In this document: piece after piece, positions 15,619-21,619 of the stretch
Position numbering within the stretch: position 1 is the stretch's first letter
Layout of the letters: every line of letters starts with the position of its first letter
Virus record (IMG/VR): IMGVR_UViG_3300021959_000337
Coordinates: 1 to 25,875 of that record
Length of the DNA: 25,875 nt
Direction: 5' to 3' (one strand)
From: a virus
Notes under the pieces: model-generated
The model's input: only the letters and a program-made list of their open reading frames with translations
Told to the model about the DNA's origin: nothing
Databases searched by the model: none
Translations under genes and position numbers: made by a program

Positions 15619-15812
15619 TGAAAATAGATTTAAAACAGCTTACACCGATATTAATTACAGCTTTGTTAGGCGTAATAGGTTGGTTATTTAATACCATAGA
15701 AGAACTACAGATTGCACATAGTTCAATGATGGAACAATTACGCATATTAGAAAAAGATTTAGATATGCAAGAAAGTCTATTTAGTGAACTATTGTTTAAA
15801 ATAAGTGGTTAA
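15618..15812 (+). CDS. Small membrane protein with N-terminal segment and coiled coil (64 aa)
   Basis: The ATG at 15618 overlaps the previous stop (TAATG). This fits better than an upstream in-frame ATG at 15567, which would lie within the preceding gene. Residues 8-22 (TPILITALLGVIGWLF) form one membrane segment, followed by a coiled coil (EELQIAHSSMMEQLRILEKD). The layout mirrors the preceding gene. Such pairs occur near lysis genes as holin-like or accessory proteins; the function here is unproven. Confidence 0.62.
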   Translation: MKIDLKQLTPILITALLGVIGWLFNTIEELQIAHSSMMEQLRILEKDLDMQESLFSELLFKISG

Positions 15813-15815
15813 ATA

Positions 15816-15974
15816 ATGGATTATATTATTGGATTTTTATTAGGTTTTTTTTTAAAAGATATTGGTAACTTTGTTAAAAGAATAAGTCAAAACGATTGGG
15901 AAAACCGTAACTATTACGATAATTCATATAAATGGATTGATCTAAGCGATGACGATGACTTTTACAATGACTGA
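15816..15974 (+). CDS. Small membrane-anchored protein (52 aa)
   Basis: ATG at 15816, three bases after the previous stop. Residues 3-13 (YIIGFLLGFFL) are a short hydrophobic N-terminal stretch, followed by a basic-to-polar segment and an acidic end (DLSDDDDFYND). Only 52 residues; no recognisable family. It overlaps the next short gene by eight bases, which supports translation in this compact block. Possibly part of the lysis-associated set, by context only. Confidence 0.5.
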   Translation: MDYIIGFLLGFFLKDIGNFVKRISQNDWENRNYYDNSYKWIDLSDDDDFYND

Positions 15975-16077
15975 TATATTTGTAGCTGATTGCGATAAAT
16001 GTTTACAACCTTATTGGAACGAACAAAACAATAGTGTTTGCAGTAAGTGTGAAAATTTACAAAAATACGACACATAA
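15967..16077 (+). CDS. Zinc-ribbon-like micro-protein (36 aa)
   Basis: ATG at 15967 overlaps the previous gene. Four cysteines in two CxxC pairs (CDKC at residues 9-12 and CSKC at 25-28) separated by 12 residues fit a single zinc knuckle. At 36 residues it would be little more than the metal site. It ends eight bases before the promoter-like sequence at 16093. Whether it is translated is uncertain; the spacing and Cys pattern are the evidence. Confidence 0.45.
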   Translation: MTDIFVADCDKCLQPYWNEQNNSVCSKCENLQKYDT

Positions 16078-16092
16078 ATAAAAAAACTGATA

Positions 16093-16134
16093 TATAATTA
16101 TCTTATGACGTACAAAACAAAAGGAGTTAAAAAT
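16093..16134 (+). promoter_or_regulatory. Promoter -10 (TATAAT) plus conserved leader
   Basis: TATAAT at 16093-16098, with no clear -35. Nine bases further on begins ACGTACAAAACAA (16108-16120) followed by AAGGAG, with the ATG 27 bases after the leader start. The same leader with the same 27-base length occurs at 23276-23302. A new transcript after a gene block is supported by the terminator at 16352. Confidence 0.6.
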
Positions 16135-16329
16135 ATGTCAAAAATTATAATAAAAGAAGAACACGGTTCAGCATACACAATAAATGAAAATAACGAATTT
16201 ATAGGTTATCCGTTAAATAAAGATGGAACTATTGATAAATATTGTGAATTTTTTGTTGATTATTCTTTTTTAGAACAACACGAAATTGATAGTTTAGAAA
16301 AAGTAAGATTAGAATTAATTAATAAATAG
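16135..16329 (+). CDS. Hypothetical small protein (64 aa)
   Basis: Not recognised. Start chosen at ATG 16135, served by AAAGGAG nine bases upstream. An earlier in-frame ATG at 16105 would lie only seven bases after the -10 sequence, and the conserved leader argues against it. Sequence: SKIIIKEEHGSAYTINEN, a Tyr/Phe-rich middle and an acidic helix at the end. It stands alone between its own promoter and a terminator (16352-16377), so it is likely a monocistronic, possibly early, gene. Such host-takeover genes are often unrelated to known families; that is inference. Confidence 0.72.
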   Translation: MSKIIIKEEHGSAYTINENNEFIGYPLNKDGTIDKYCEFFVDYSFLEQHEIDSLEKVRLELINK

Positions 16330-16351
16330 TACCTACACAACTAGTACATTA

Positions 16352-16377
16352 AACCCACTTTAATTAGTGGGTTTTTT
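16352..16377 (+). terminator. Intrinsic terminator
   Basis: Arms AACCCACT (16352-16359) and AGTGGGTT (16366-16373) pair over eight bases around the loop TTAATT, followed by T residues to 16377. It closes the single gene at 16135. Confidence 0.85.
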
Positions 16378-16392
16378 GTTTTAAAAACTGTT

Positions 16393-16418
16393 TAATGTCG
16401 TAATTATGTAGTAAACTT
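16393..16418 (+). promoter_or_regulatory. Upstream element shared with 22097
   Basis: TAATGTCG at 16393 followed by TAAACT at 16412 (19 bases from the start of one to the start of the other) matches a second copy at 22097/22116 in about 21 of 26 positions. It sits before the gene at 16440 and may be a promoter or activator site. No standard -35 is visible at 17-base spacing. Confidence 0.35.
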
Positions 16419-16439
16419 AAATTAAACAACTAGGGCTTT

Positions 16440-16712
16440 ATGGTTAAAGATTTTGACGCATTTATTAGCGAAAAGGCAAATGAATTGCCAAATAGACGCT
16501 ATGAACAACGCTATCCACATCACGTTAAGTTAATAATAAAATTACTTAGTATATGCCACGAAAAAAAGAAAACTACAATAAACCATTATTTGTATAGTTA
16601 TAGATCAATCGCTGAATATATGTATGATGTTTTAGAACATAGAGAAGTTACTAAAGATGGTTTGCGTAAAGCAGTAGCACGTATAGCAAAGGAACAAAAA
16701 CTTGAACTTTAA
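16440..16712 (+). CDS. Hypothetical protein (90 aa), helical
   Basis: No family recognised. The sequence is basic and helical: VKDFDAFISEKANELPNRRY, VKLIIKLLSICHEKKKTTIN, and a segment YRSIAEYMYDVLEHREVTKD followed by RKAVARIAKEQKL. The RSIAEYMYDVL and VTKDGLRKAV helices could form a winged-helix DNA-binding unit, which is a guess from the pattern. Ribosome site weak (TAGGGC before ATG 16440). It overlaps the phosphoesterase start. Confidence 0.68.
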   Translation: MVKDFDAFISEKANELPNRRYEQRYPHHVKLIIKLLSICHEKKKTTINHYLYSYRSIAEYMYDVLEHREVTKDGLRKAVARIAKEQKLEL

Positions 16713-17910
16713 TGAATTTTTAGAAGTTAAACAACAACAGAAAAAACCAGCTGAAGATTGGCCAAAAGGTTTTAAACCTGGTGTTGAGTGGAACGGTAAA
16801 AAAGGCGAAATAGTTACAAAAGGTTTATTAGATAAAGGCGACTTAAATTGGGACGATTGGATTGATTATTGGATTGGTAAAGGTGCAAGTAAAACGTTTT
16901 ATGTTAAAAAAGACGAACCAATAAATTTTAGAGTATGGGACGGACACGGAACAGATGGAGTGCAAAAGTTTTATTATTTCAAAACAAATCTTTATAGTCG
17001 TGAAAACAGTACACCTGATGAAGATATAAAAGTATTAGCTAATAAGATTTCAAAAATAAAACCTAATCAAAAACCAAAAGTTAAAGTACACGAAAGCTGT
17101 TTGGTTATAAGTTTAGCTGATTGGCAAATAGGTAAAAAAAATACAGAACAATCAGTAGCACAATATTTTGAAAGCATTTATGCAATTAAAGATGATTTAA
17201 AAAACTTACGTAAAAAATACACAATAGAAAAACTTGTTTTATGTGGTTTAGGCGATCTAGTTGAAAACTGTAGCAATAATTTTTACCCAATGGGATTATA
17301 CGAACAAGAGTTTGATAATAGACAACAAATGCGTATAGCTAGGCGTATGCTAACTAAAACAATAGAAATACTTACACCATTATTTACTGATGTAATTGTT
17401 ATGGCAACAATGGGTAATCACGGCGAACGTAGGCAAAATGGTAAAGCATACACAAGTTTTGGCGATAATATGGACGCTGAATTATTTGATAGCGTACAAG
17501 AAATATTTAGTAAATCAGAAGCGTTTAAACATATCAAATGGTACATACCTGATAATTATTTAACTACTAGCGTTCAGGTTTTACCAAATACAGTTTTATC
17601 AATAGCACACGGTCATCAATGCCGTGGTGGTGGTAATGCACAACAAAAGGTAGTTAATTGGTTTACAAAGATGAGTTCAAACAAAACTAAAAGTGAAATG
17701 TATGATACAGATGTTTTGTTAGTAGGTCATTTTCATCATCATTTTAGCGTTGAAGTAGATCATAGGCTTGTTTTATGTTCAACAGCTTATGATTTATCAG
17801 GACAACAATGGTTTAGTGAACAGGGTGGTGGATCAGCATTACACGGTGTTACTGCATTTTTAATGCACAACAAAGTTGGTCGTAAATGGTCAGATATTAA
17901 TATATATTGA
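16702..17910 (+). CDS. Calcineurin-like metallophosphoesterase
   Basis: A 402-residue two-metal phosphoesterase that cleaves phosphomonoesters or phosphodiesters; the substrate is unknown. Metal-ligand motifs are in family order: Asp140 in SLADWQIG (Gln in place of the usual second ligand His), Asp185 in GLGDLVEN, Asn239-His240 in MGNHGE, His303/305 in AHGHQ and the final VGHFHHHF with His343/345. Residues 1-125 are a separate N-terminal part with tryptophan-rich loops and a charged linker. Start is TTG 16702, supported by AAAGGA at 16688. Similar proteins occur in actinophages and may process nucleic acid or nucleotides during infection. Confidence 0.88.
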   Translation: MNFNEFLEVKQQQKKPAEDWPKGFKPGVEWNGKKGEIVTKGLLDKGDLNWDDWIDYWIGKGASKTFYVKKDEPINFRVWDGHGTDGVQKFYYFKTNLYSRENSTPDEDIKVLANKISKIKPNQKPKVKVHESCLVISLADWQIGKKNTEQSVAQYFESIYAIKDDLKNLRKKYTIEKLVLCGLGDLVENCSNNFYPMGLYEQEFDNRQQMRIARRMLTKTIEILTPLFTDVIVMATMGNHGERRQNGKAYTSFGDNMDAELFDSVQEIFSKSEAFKHIKWYIPDNYLTTSVQVLPNTVLSIAHGHQCRGGGNAQQKVVNWFTKMSSNKTKSEMYDTDVLLVGHFHHHFSVEVDHRLVLCSTAYDLSGQQWFSEQGGGSALHGVTAFLMHNKVGRKWSDINIY

Positions 17911-17911
17911 T

Positions 17912-18700
17912 ATGAAGATAATTAGCAGAGAATTGTGGGGTGCAAACCCACCTAAAACAAAATTTAGTAAATTAGGCGAAGTTAAAGGTTTAGTTATTCA
18001 TTGGTCAGCTTATCCAAAAGCATTAACCGTTAATGAAGAAATGGCACAAGTTAAACAAATACAAGCATTACACCAAAACGATAGAAATTGGAACGATATT
18101 GCTTATAACTTTTGTGTTGGCGATAGTGGTAATTTATATGAAGCTAGGGGTATGGATAATAGAAGTGCTGCACAAGGTGGCAACAGCAGGTCAGAAATAA
18201 ATTACAATAATAAACATTATTACGCAGTTTGTTGGCTTGGTGGATCTAATCCTAATGACCAACCTAGCAAAGAAGCTGTACTTGCTGTAAAAGAACTATG
18301 GAAAGAAGTTGGTGGCGAATTAAGACCACATAGTAGTTTTAAACAAACTGATTGTCCAGGTAATGCGTGGCGTAAATGGATTGAAGCACGTTTAACTTAT
18401 GAACCAAAAGAAATGAAAGCTAATACAACTGTACAAGAAGTAACTAGAACATTATCAATTAGAAAAGGCGATAGTGGTACACAAGTTGAAGAAATACAAA
18501 TAATGTTAAATATGATTAATAAAGTACAGCTTACAATAGATGGCGATTTTGGAAGTAAAACTTTAGCAGCTGTTGTTAGTTTTCAAAAAAAATATAAATT
18601 AAAACCTGATGGCATTGTAGGAAATATGACTTATGCAAAGTTAGTTGAAGTAAATAGGGCTAAAATGAATAAAGGAAAGGGAAAATATAAAATTGAGTAA
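17912..18700 (+). CDS. Endolysin: N-acetylmuramoyl-L-alanine amidase plus PG-binding domain
   Basis: Cuts the amide bond between the muramic acid and the stem peptide for lysis. The amidase_2/PGRP domain spans residues 1 to about 160 with zinc ligands His30 (LVIHWSAYP), His140 and Cys148 (RPHSSFKQTDCPG) and the core DIAYNFCVGDSG. A peptidoglycan-binding_1 domain follows at about 185-252 (LSIRKGDSGTQVEEIQ, IDGDFGSKT, PDGIVGNMTYAKL). Start ATG 17912 is chosen because an upstream in-frame ATG at 17876 lies inside the phosphoesterase gene. 262 residues. It is followed by the holin, a complete lysis pair. Confidence 0.93.
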   Translation: MKIISRELWGANPPKTKFSKLGEVKGLVIHWSAYPKALTVNEEMAQVKQIQALHQNDRNWNDIAYNFCVGDSGNLYEARGMDNRSAAQGGNSRSEINYNNKHYYAVCWLGGSNPNDQPSKEAVLAVKELWKEVGGELRPHSSFKQTDCPGNAWRKWIEARLTYEPKEMKANTTVQEVTRTLSIRKGDSGTQVEEIQIMLNMINKVQLTIDGDFGSKTLAAVVSFQKKYKLKPDGIVGNMTYAKLVEVNRAKMNKGKGKYKIE

Positions 18701-18911
18701 ACAAAATAAAGTTTTTAAAGAGTGGGCAATAAAAGTTAGTATTAGAACTTTTCGTACATTTCTTCAAGCATTTTTAGGAATTTTAATTGCTTCTGGTGCA
18801 GATATGATACAAATTGATGTTTTGCAAAACGCATTGATTTCTGGTATGGTTGCTGGTGTAACAGCGTTGCAAAATGGTTTAGAGGAGTGGACACCAAAAA
18901 ACAAAGGATAA
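18693..18911 (+). CDS. Holin (r1t-like family)
   Basis: Forms membrane lesions that let the endolysin reach the wall. TTG start at 18693 overlaps the endolysin end by eight bases; GGAAAGGG upstream is the ribosome site. 72 residues with a basic N-terminus (SKQNKVFKEWAIKVSIRTFRT), a membrane segment (FLQAFLGILIASGADMI), a second hydrophobic helix (LISGMVAGVTALQNGLEE) and a charged tail. The RTFLQA...AGVTALQN pattern matches r1t-type holins of actinophages. Strong terminator downstream. Confidence 0.85.
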   Translation: MSKQNKVFKEWAIKVSIRTFRTFLQAFLGILIASGADMIQIDVLQNALISGMVAGVTALQNGLEEWTPKNKG

Positions 18912-18944
18912 TTATTTAACCAACCCAATCGCAGCTAATAAAGA

Positions 18945-18975
18945 AAAAGACCGACTTGTGTAAGTCGGTCTTTTC
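18945..18975 (+). terminator. Strong intrinsic terminator
   Basis: Arms 18945-18957 and 18962-18974 pair over 13 bases (core AGACCGACTT/AAGTCGGTCT) with a GTGT loop, and T residues at 18971-18974. It separates the late structural and lysis region from the replication region. Best terminator in the window. Confidence 0.92.
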
Positions 18976-18981
18976 TTATAT

Positions 18982-19038
18982 ACGTACAAACAAAATGGAG
19001 TGTTCGTTTGATGTTTTAATATTAACAGACTTTTTTTT
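18982..19038 (+). other. Orphan copy of the leader with start-stop and T8
   Basis: ACGTACAAACAAAATGGAGTG at 18982-19002 matches the leaders at 16108 and 23276, but the start after it is ATG TTT TAA at 19011. A short stem GTTTG/CAGAC and eight T residues (19031-19038) follow. There is no -10 at the same distance upstream. This is either a decayed gene head or a small RNA; the stretch 18976-19046 otherwise has no gene. Confidence 0.4.
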
Positions 19039-19046
19039 ATAAATAC

Positions 19047-19074
19047 TTCACATTGTTAAAAATTTCTATATAAT
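19047..19074 (+). promoter_or_regulatory. Promoter TTCACA-16 bp-TATAAT
   Basis: TTCACA at 19047-19052 (five of six match to TTGACA) and TATAAT at 19069-19074, spaced 16 bases, upstream of GGAG and ATG 19103. It lies directly after the strong terminator, at the head of the replication gene block, and is the best-looking sigma-70-type promoter in the window. Confidence 0.7.
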
Positions 19075-19102
19075 AAAAACAGTTACAAAAGGAGTGTAAT
19101 AA

Positions 19103-19303
19103 ATGGAAAACAATATAAGCATAATCTACATTACATTAGGTCTATTGTTTGTTTTAACAATAGGTGGATCAATACTTGCTGAATTAGCTGTATGGATTGG
19201 GAAAATATTAGGTTATGATTTTGATGACAAAAACGTTGATTTTTTACAACGTTTGGAAAATGGCGAAACATTAGACGCAGAAAATATGTTTAGTAATGAG
19301 TGA
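19103..19303 (+). CDS. Small membrane protein (66 aa) at head of replication block
   Basis: First gene of the transcript from the promoter at 19047, with AAAGGAG nine bases before the ATG. Residues 6-30 (SIIYITLGLLFVLTIGGSIL) make one membrane segment, then AVWIGKILGY and an acidic C-terminus (ENGETLDAENMF). Its stop overlaps the next ATG by eight bases. No family recognised. An early membrane protein could act on the host envelope or exclude superinfection, by analogy only. Confidence 0.68.
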   Translation: MENNISIIYITLGLLFVLTIGGSILAELAVWIGKILGYDFDDKNVDFLQRLENGETLDAENMFSNE

Positions 19304-19646
19304 AGATTATAAACAATATGTTGGCGTTGATAATCGCAAAATAAAAGTAATAACAAAACCGTGCATTATGTGTGGCAATACAGGTGCTGTTGAAGTTTAT
19401 AGAGCAGATTATATAGCTTGGACTAACGGCACATTAATTCAAGATGTAATGCCATATCTTACTAGATCACAATCAGAACAAATGATTAATGGAACGCACC
19501 AAAAATGTTCTATGGAATTATATGGTCAATTAGATTGTGAACATAATTTTATTGAAGATACAATAAGCAAAACTAATGTACGTTGTTGTGAAAAATGCGA
19601 ACTATGGGAAGATGATCAATTAAAGGAAGATAATGGAAAAATTTGA
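19296..19646 (+). CDS. Zinc-binding phage protein with CxxC and CxHx-CxxC motifs (116 aa)
   Basis: An uncharacterised 116-residue protein. Residues 20-75 (TKPCIMCGNTGAVEVYRADY, then WTNGTLIQDVMPYLTRSQSE and the MINGTHQKC end) follow a pattern common in actinophage early genes: CxxCG, a Trp-Gly-x-x-Ile-Gln-Asp block and a late Cys. The C-terminal part has CEHNF plus CCEKCELW, a second zinc site. Located between an early membrane protein and the small gene at 19633. Function unknown; a protein-protein or nucleic-acid adaptor is possible. Confidence 0.72.
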   Translation: MSEDYKQYVGVDNRKIKVITKPCIMCGNTGAVEVYRADYIAWTNGTLIQDVMPYLTRSQSEQMINGTHQKCSMELYGQLDCEHNFIEDTISKTNVRCCEKCELWEDDQLKEDNGKI

Positions 19647-19782
19647 AGTTTTTTTAATTGGCAAAAAATCAACATTTGCTACAAGCGAAGATGAAGCAAT
19701 AAAAAATGTTGAAGATGAATTAAAAATGGTACACACCAATTTTAATATAGAAATATCAGGTATAAAGAAAGTAGAGGAATAA
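19633..19782 (+). CDS. Hypothetical small protein (49 aa)
   Basis: ATG at 19633 overlaps the previous stop and has AAAGGAAG nine bases upstream. 49 residues, acidic to neutral: EKFEVFLIGKKSTFATSEDE followed by IKNVEDELKMVHTNFNIEIS, a beta-alpha-beta mini fold by pattern. No family recognised. Its stop is four bases before the next ATG, so it is part of the operon. Confidence 0.62.
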   Translation: MEKFEVFLIGKKSTFATSEDEAIKNVEDELKMVHTNFNIEISGIKKVEE

Positions 19783-19785
19783 ATT

Positions 19786-20298
19786 ATGGCGTTAAGCGAT
19801 AAGGAACAATTAATGATAATGAAGCAAGTTGCATTAAAAGCTGGTGTTGATTTTATGAAAGAACGTGTAAACATACCAGCTGATGTTGCAGAACAGCTTG
19901 ATGAAACAAAAAAGGTTGCAAATACTTTTTTTGAGTGGTTGCAAAAAGATACAGGTATTAGCGAAAATGATGTACCAAGTGTTGTAGAACCTGAACCAGG
20001 TAGAGAAGTTAAATATAAATACAGTAACGTAAAAGTTGGCGATAAACCAACATTTGAACCTAAGTGTCCACAATGTGGTTCTAAAGTGTGGGATAACCGT
20101 AAAACTGCTACAGGTAAACAACCATTATGGAAATGTGGCAATAAAGATGGTTGCGATACAGGTAAAGGTTTTGCGTGGGCTAGTTGGGACGCAAATGAAT
20201 TTGTTAATGCTGAAATGCAATTTAACAAAAGCAATAAAGCAGAAGTCGTTAATCTTGACGAAATGATTAATGAAGCAGATGACGATTTACCGTTTTAA
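19786..20298 (+). CDS. Zinc-ribbon protein with SSB-like acidic C-terminal tip
   Basis: A 170-residue protein with three visible parts: an N-terminal helical region (residues 5-55), a zinc ribbon with Cys94, Cys97, Cys117 and Cys123 (PKCPQCGSK, LWKCGNKDGC), and an acidic end finishing EADDDLPF. That last tip is nearly identical to the C-terminal hook of bacterial single-stranded DNA-binding protein (DDDIPF), which recruits replication and repair proteins. No OB fold is evident. In this replication block it could be an ssDNA-associated protein that borrows SSB partners. The tail is seen directly; the role is inferred. Ribosome site AGAGGAA precedes ATG 19786. Confidence 0.75.
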   Translation: MALSDKEQLMIMKQVALKAGVDFMKERVNIPADVAEQLDETKKVANTFFEWLQKDTGISENDVPSVVEPEPGREVKYKYSNVKVGDKPTFEPKCPQCGSKVWDNRKTATGKQPLWKCGNKDGCDTGKGFAWASWDANEFVNAEMQFNKSNKAEVVNLDEMINEADDDLPF

Positions 20299-20420
20299 TG
20301 ACCATATTAGAAAACGTTAAACAGATATTACGGCACATAACTACGTTAGATCAACTTAACGAAGTTAAAAAAATGGTTGCATTAGTAGAAATGGAGTTAA
20401 AACAAAATGCAAAAAGATGA
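20298..20420 (+). CDS. Short helical peptide (40 aa)
   Basis: ATG overlaps the previous TAA (TAATG), and the stop overlaps the next gene by 14 bases. The 40 residues form a single heptad-like helix (TILENVKQILRHITTLDQLN, then VKKMVALVEMELK). No family. It fits the coupled gene chain of the replication block and may be a dimerising partner or a leader for the next gene. Confidence 0.5.
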   Translation: MTILENVKQILRHITTLDQLNEVKKMVALVEMELKQNAKR

Positions 20421-20901
20421 ATTTATATATTGGACTAATTGGCTAAAAATACGTTGGCCAAATGCTAAATTAAACGAATTTGAAATTAAATCATTATTTG
20501 ATGATTTTAAAATTTATGATGATGAAGTGTTTGGTAAAGTATTGCTTGATTATTTTGAAAGTGGTAATGAATTTTTAGATTGGTCAAAAATAAAGAAATT
20601 ATGTAAAGAATTTCAAATACAATCTTATAGGGATAAATCACAATTATTAAGTGAACAAAAGCAATTAGAAAGTAAAAAAGCTGATCCACCAAGTAGTTTA
20701 CAATCTTACTTAAAAATGCTTGGTTATAAAACATTTGCTGAAGCAGTATTTTATAAAACACAAGATTTGTATAAATTTGGTGGATTAAGAGATTGGCAGC
20801 GTGAAATATTTAAACCATACGTTGGTTTAACATACCAGGTTGCTACAGAAAAGGGTTGGCGTTATGGACTTGGAATTGAATTAAATGACAGAAGAAATTG
20901 A
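20407..20901 (+). CDS. Possible helicase loader-like protein (164 aa)
   Basis: Directly upstream of the initiator. The N-terminal 65 residues (FIYWTNWLKIRWPNAKLNEF, KSLFDDFKIYDDEVFGKVLL) follow the all-helical plan of G39P-type replicative helicase loader/inhibitor proteins: a Trp-rich first helix, an acidic helix, then a short segment like FLDWSKIKKLCKEF. The C-terminal part is helical with RDWQREIFKPYVG. Phage replication blocks often pair a loader with an initiator as here. Assignment is from pattern and position only. It overlaps the next ATG by 17 bases. Confidence 0.45.
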   Translation: MQKDEFIYWTNWLKIRWPNAKLNEFEIKSLFDDFKIYDDEVFGKVLLDYFESGNEFLDWSKIKKLCKEFQIQSYRDKSQLLSEQKQLESKKADPPSSLQSYLKMLGYKTFAEAVFYKTQDLYKFGGLRDWQREIFKPYVGLTYQVATEKGWRYGLGIELNDRRN

Positions 20902-21619
20902 TTTTATTGGTAGCGAATACGAATTTACATTTACAATAGTGCCACATTGGTTGTTAGAAGTGTTAAAACCACTTGAACTAGCAACCTACGTAGCATTAGG
21001 TCAATATGCAGATAATAAAACCAAAGAGTGTTGGCCAAGTGTATCTAAATTAGCTGAAGATATTGGTAGATCTAGGCAAAGCACCATAAAAGCACTACAA
21101 GGACTAGAGGATAAAGGCGTTATTGAAGTAAAACAACGTTTTAAAGATAAAGGCGAACAAACAAGCAATCTTTATATCCTTAAATTAACTAGGGGGGTGT
21201 CAAGAAAACTTGACAGGGGGTGTAAAGAAAACGTTACAGGTAGGGGTATAGAAAACTTTACACGAACTATATCCAATATAACTATATCCAATGAACTATA
21301 TTTTGACACCTACGACAAAGAAAAACAAAAAGAATATGTTGATTTGCTGGTAGATGTATTTAATTTAACTAACATAACCAAAAATAAATGGGGACAGCTT
21401 TACAATACGGCTAAACAGCTATTTGAAGCAGGTGTTTATCCTAATCAAATACCGTTGTTGGTCAAAAATTGCGTATTAACCTATGGCGAAAAATACACCA
21501 CAGTAAACAGCATTTTAAATCATACAGAATTACTTAATGGCGTAAAAAATAAATCAGCAGATGATATTAAAAAGCTAATTGATCAGAAAGCATTACAAGA
21601 TTGGGCAAATGATAACTAA
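20885..21619 (+). CDS. Replication initiator (O-like, winged helix) with internal origin
   Basis: A 244-residue DNA-binding protein. Residues 25-100 form a winged-helix domain (LELATYVALGQYADNKTKEC, WPSVSKLAEDIGRSRQSTIK, ALQGLEDKGVIEV) like phage replication initiators and MarR/GntR-type readers. Residues 103-126, a low-complexity linker, are encoded by three iteron-like palindromes (21192-21262), followed by AT-rich repeats. The C-terminal domain (about 145-240) is helical and would contact the loader or helicase. A wHTH domain, iterons inside the gene and a separate C-domain copy the plan of lambda O. The initiator role is inferred from this arrangement; no enzyme motif is visible. Confidence 0.75.
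   Translation: MTEEIDFIGSEYEFTFTIVPHWLLEVLKPLELATYVALGQYADNKTKECWPSVSKLAEDIGRSRQSTIKALQGLEDKGVIEVKQRFKDKGEQTSNLYILKLTRGVSRKLDRGCKENVTGRGIENFTRTISNITISNELYFDTYDKEKQKEYVDLLVDVFNLTNITKNKWGQLYNTAKQLFEAGVYPNQIPLLVKNCVLTYGEKYTTVNSILNHTELLNGVKNKSADDIKKLIDQKALQDWANDN
21192..21304 (+). repeat. Candidate replication origin: iterons plus AT-rich repeats
   Basis: Three G-run-preceded palindromic units: TGTCAAG-AAAA-CTTGACA (21198-21215, perfect), TGTAAAG-AAAA-CGTTACA (21221-21238), and GGTATAG-AAAA-CTTTACA (21245-21262, degenerate left arm), with starts 23 and 24 bases apart, about two helical turns. Then ACTATATCCAAT twice (21266-21277 and 21281-21292) and a third partial AACTATATTTT (21294-21304), an AT-rich unwinding-like tract. 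All lie in the coding frame of the initiator. Confidence 0.75.

Noticed and set aside
16105-16134. ATG 16105 as start of the small gene at 16135
   Set aside because: Only seven bases after the -10 element and without ribosome site, while ATG 16135 has AAAGGAG and the shared leader.
19620-20234. 204-codon frame on the - strand opposite the SSB-tailed gene
   Set aside because: Antisense shadow of 19786; rich in Ser/Phe/Leu, which is typical of the reverse of coding DNA in this composition; no start signal.
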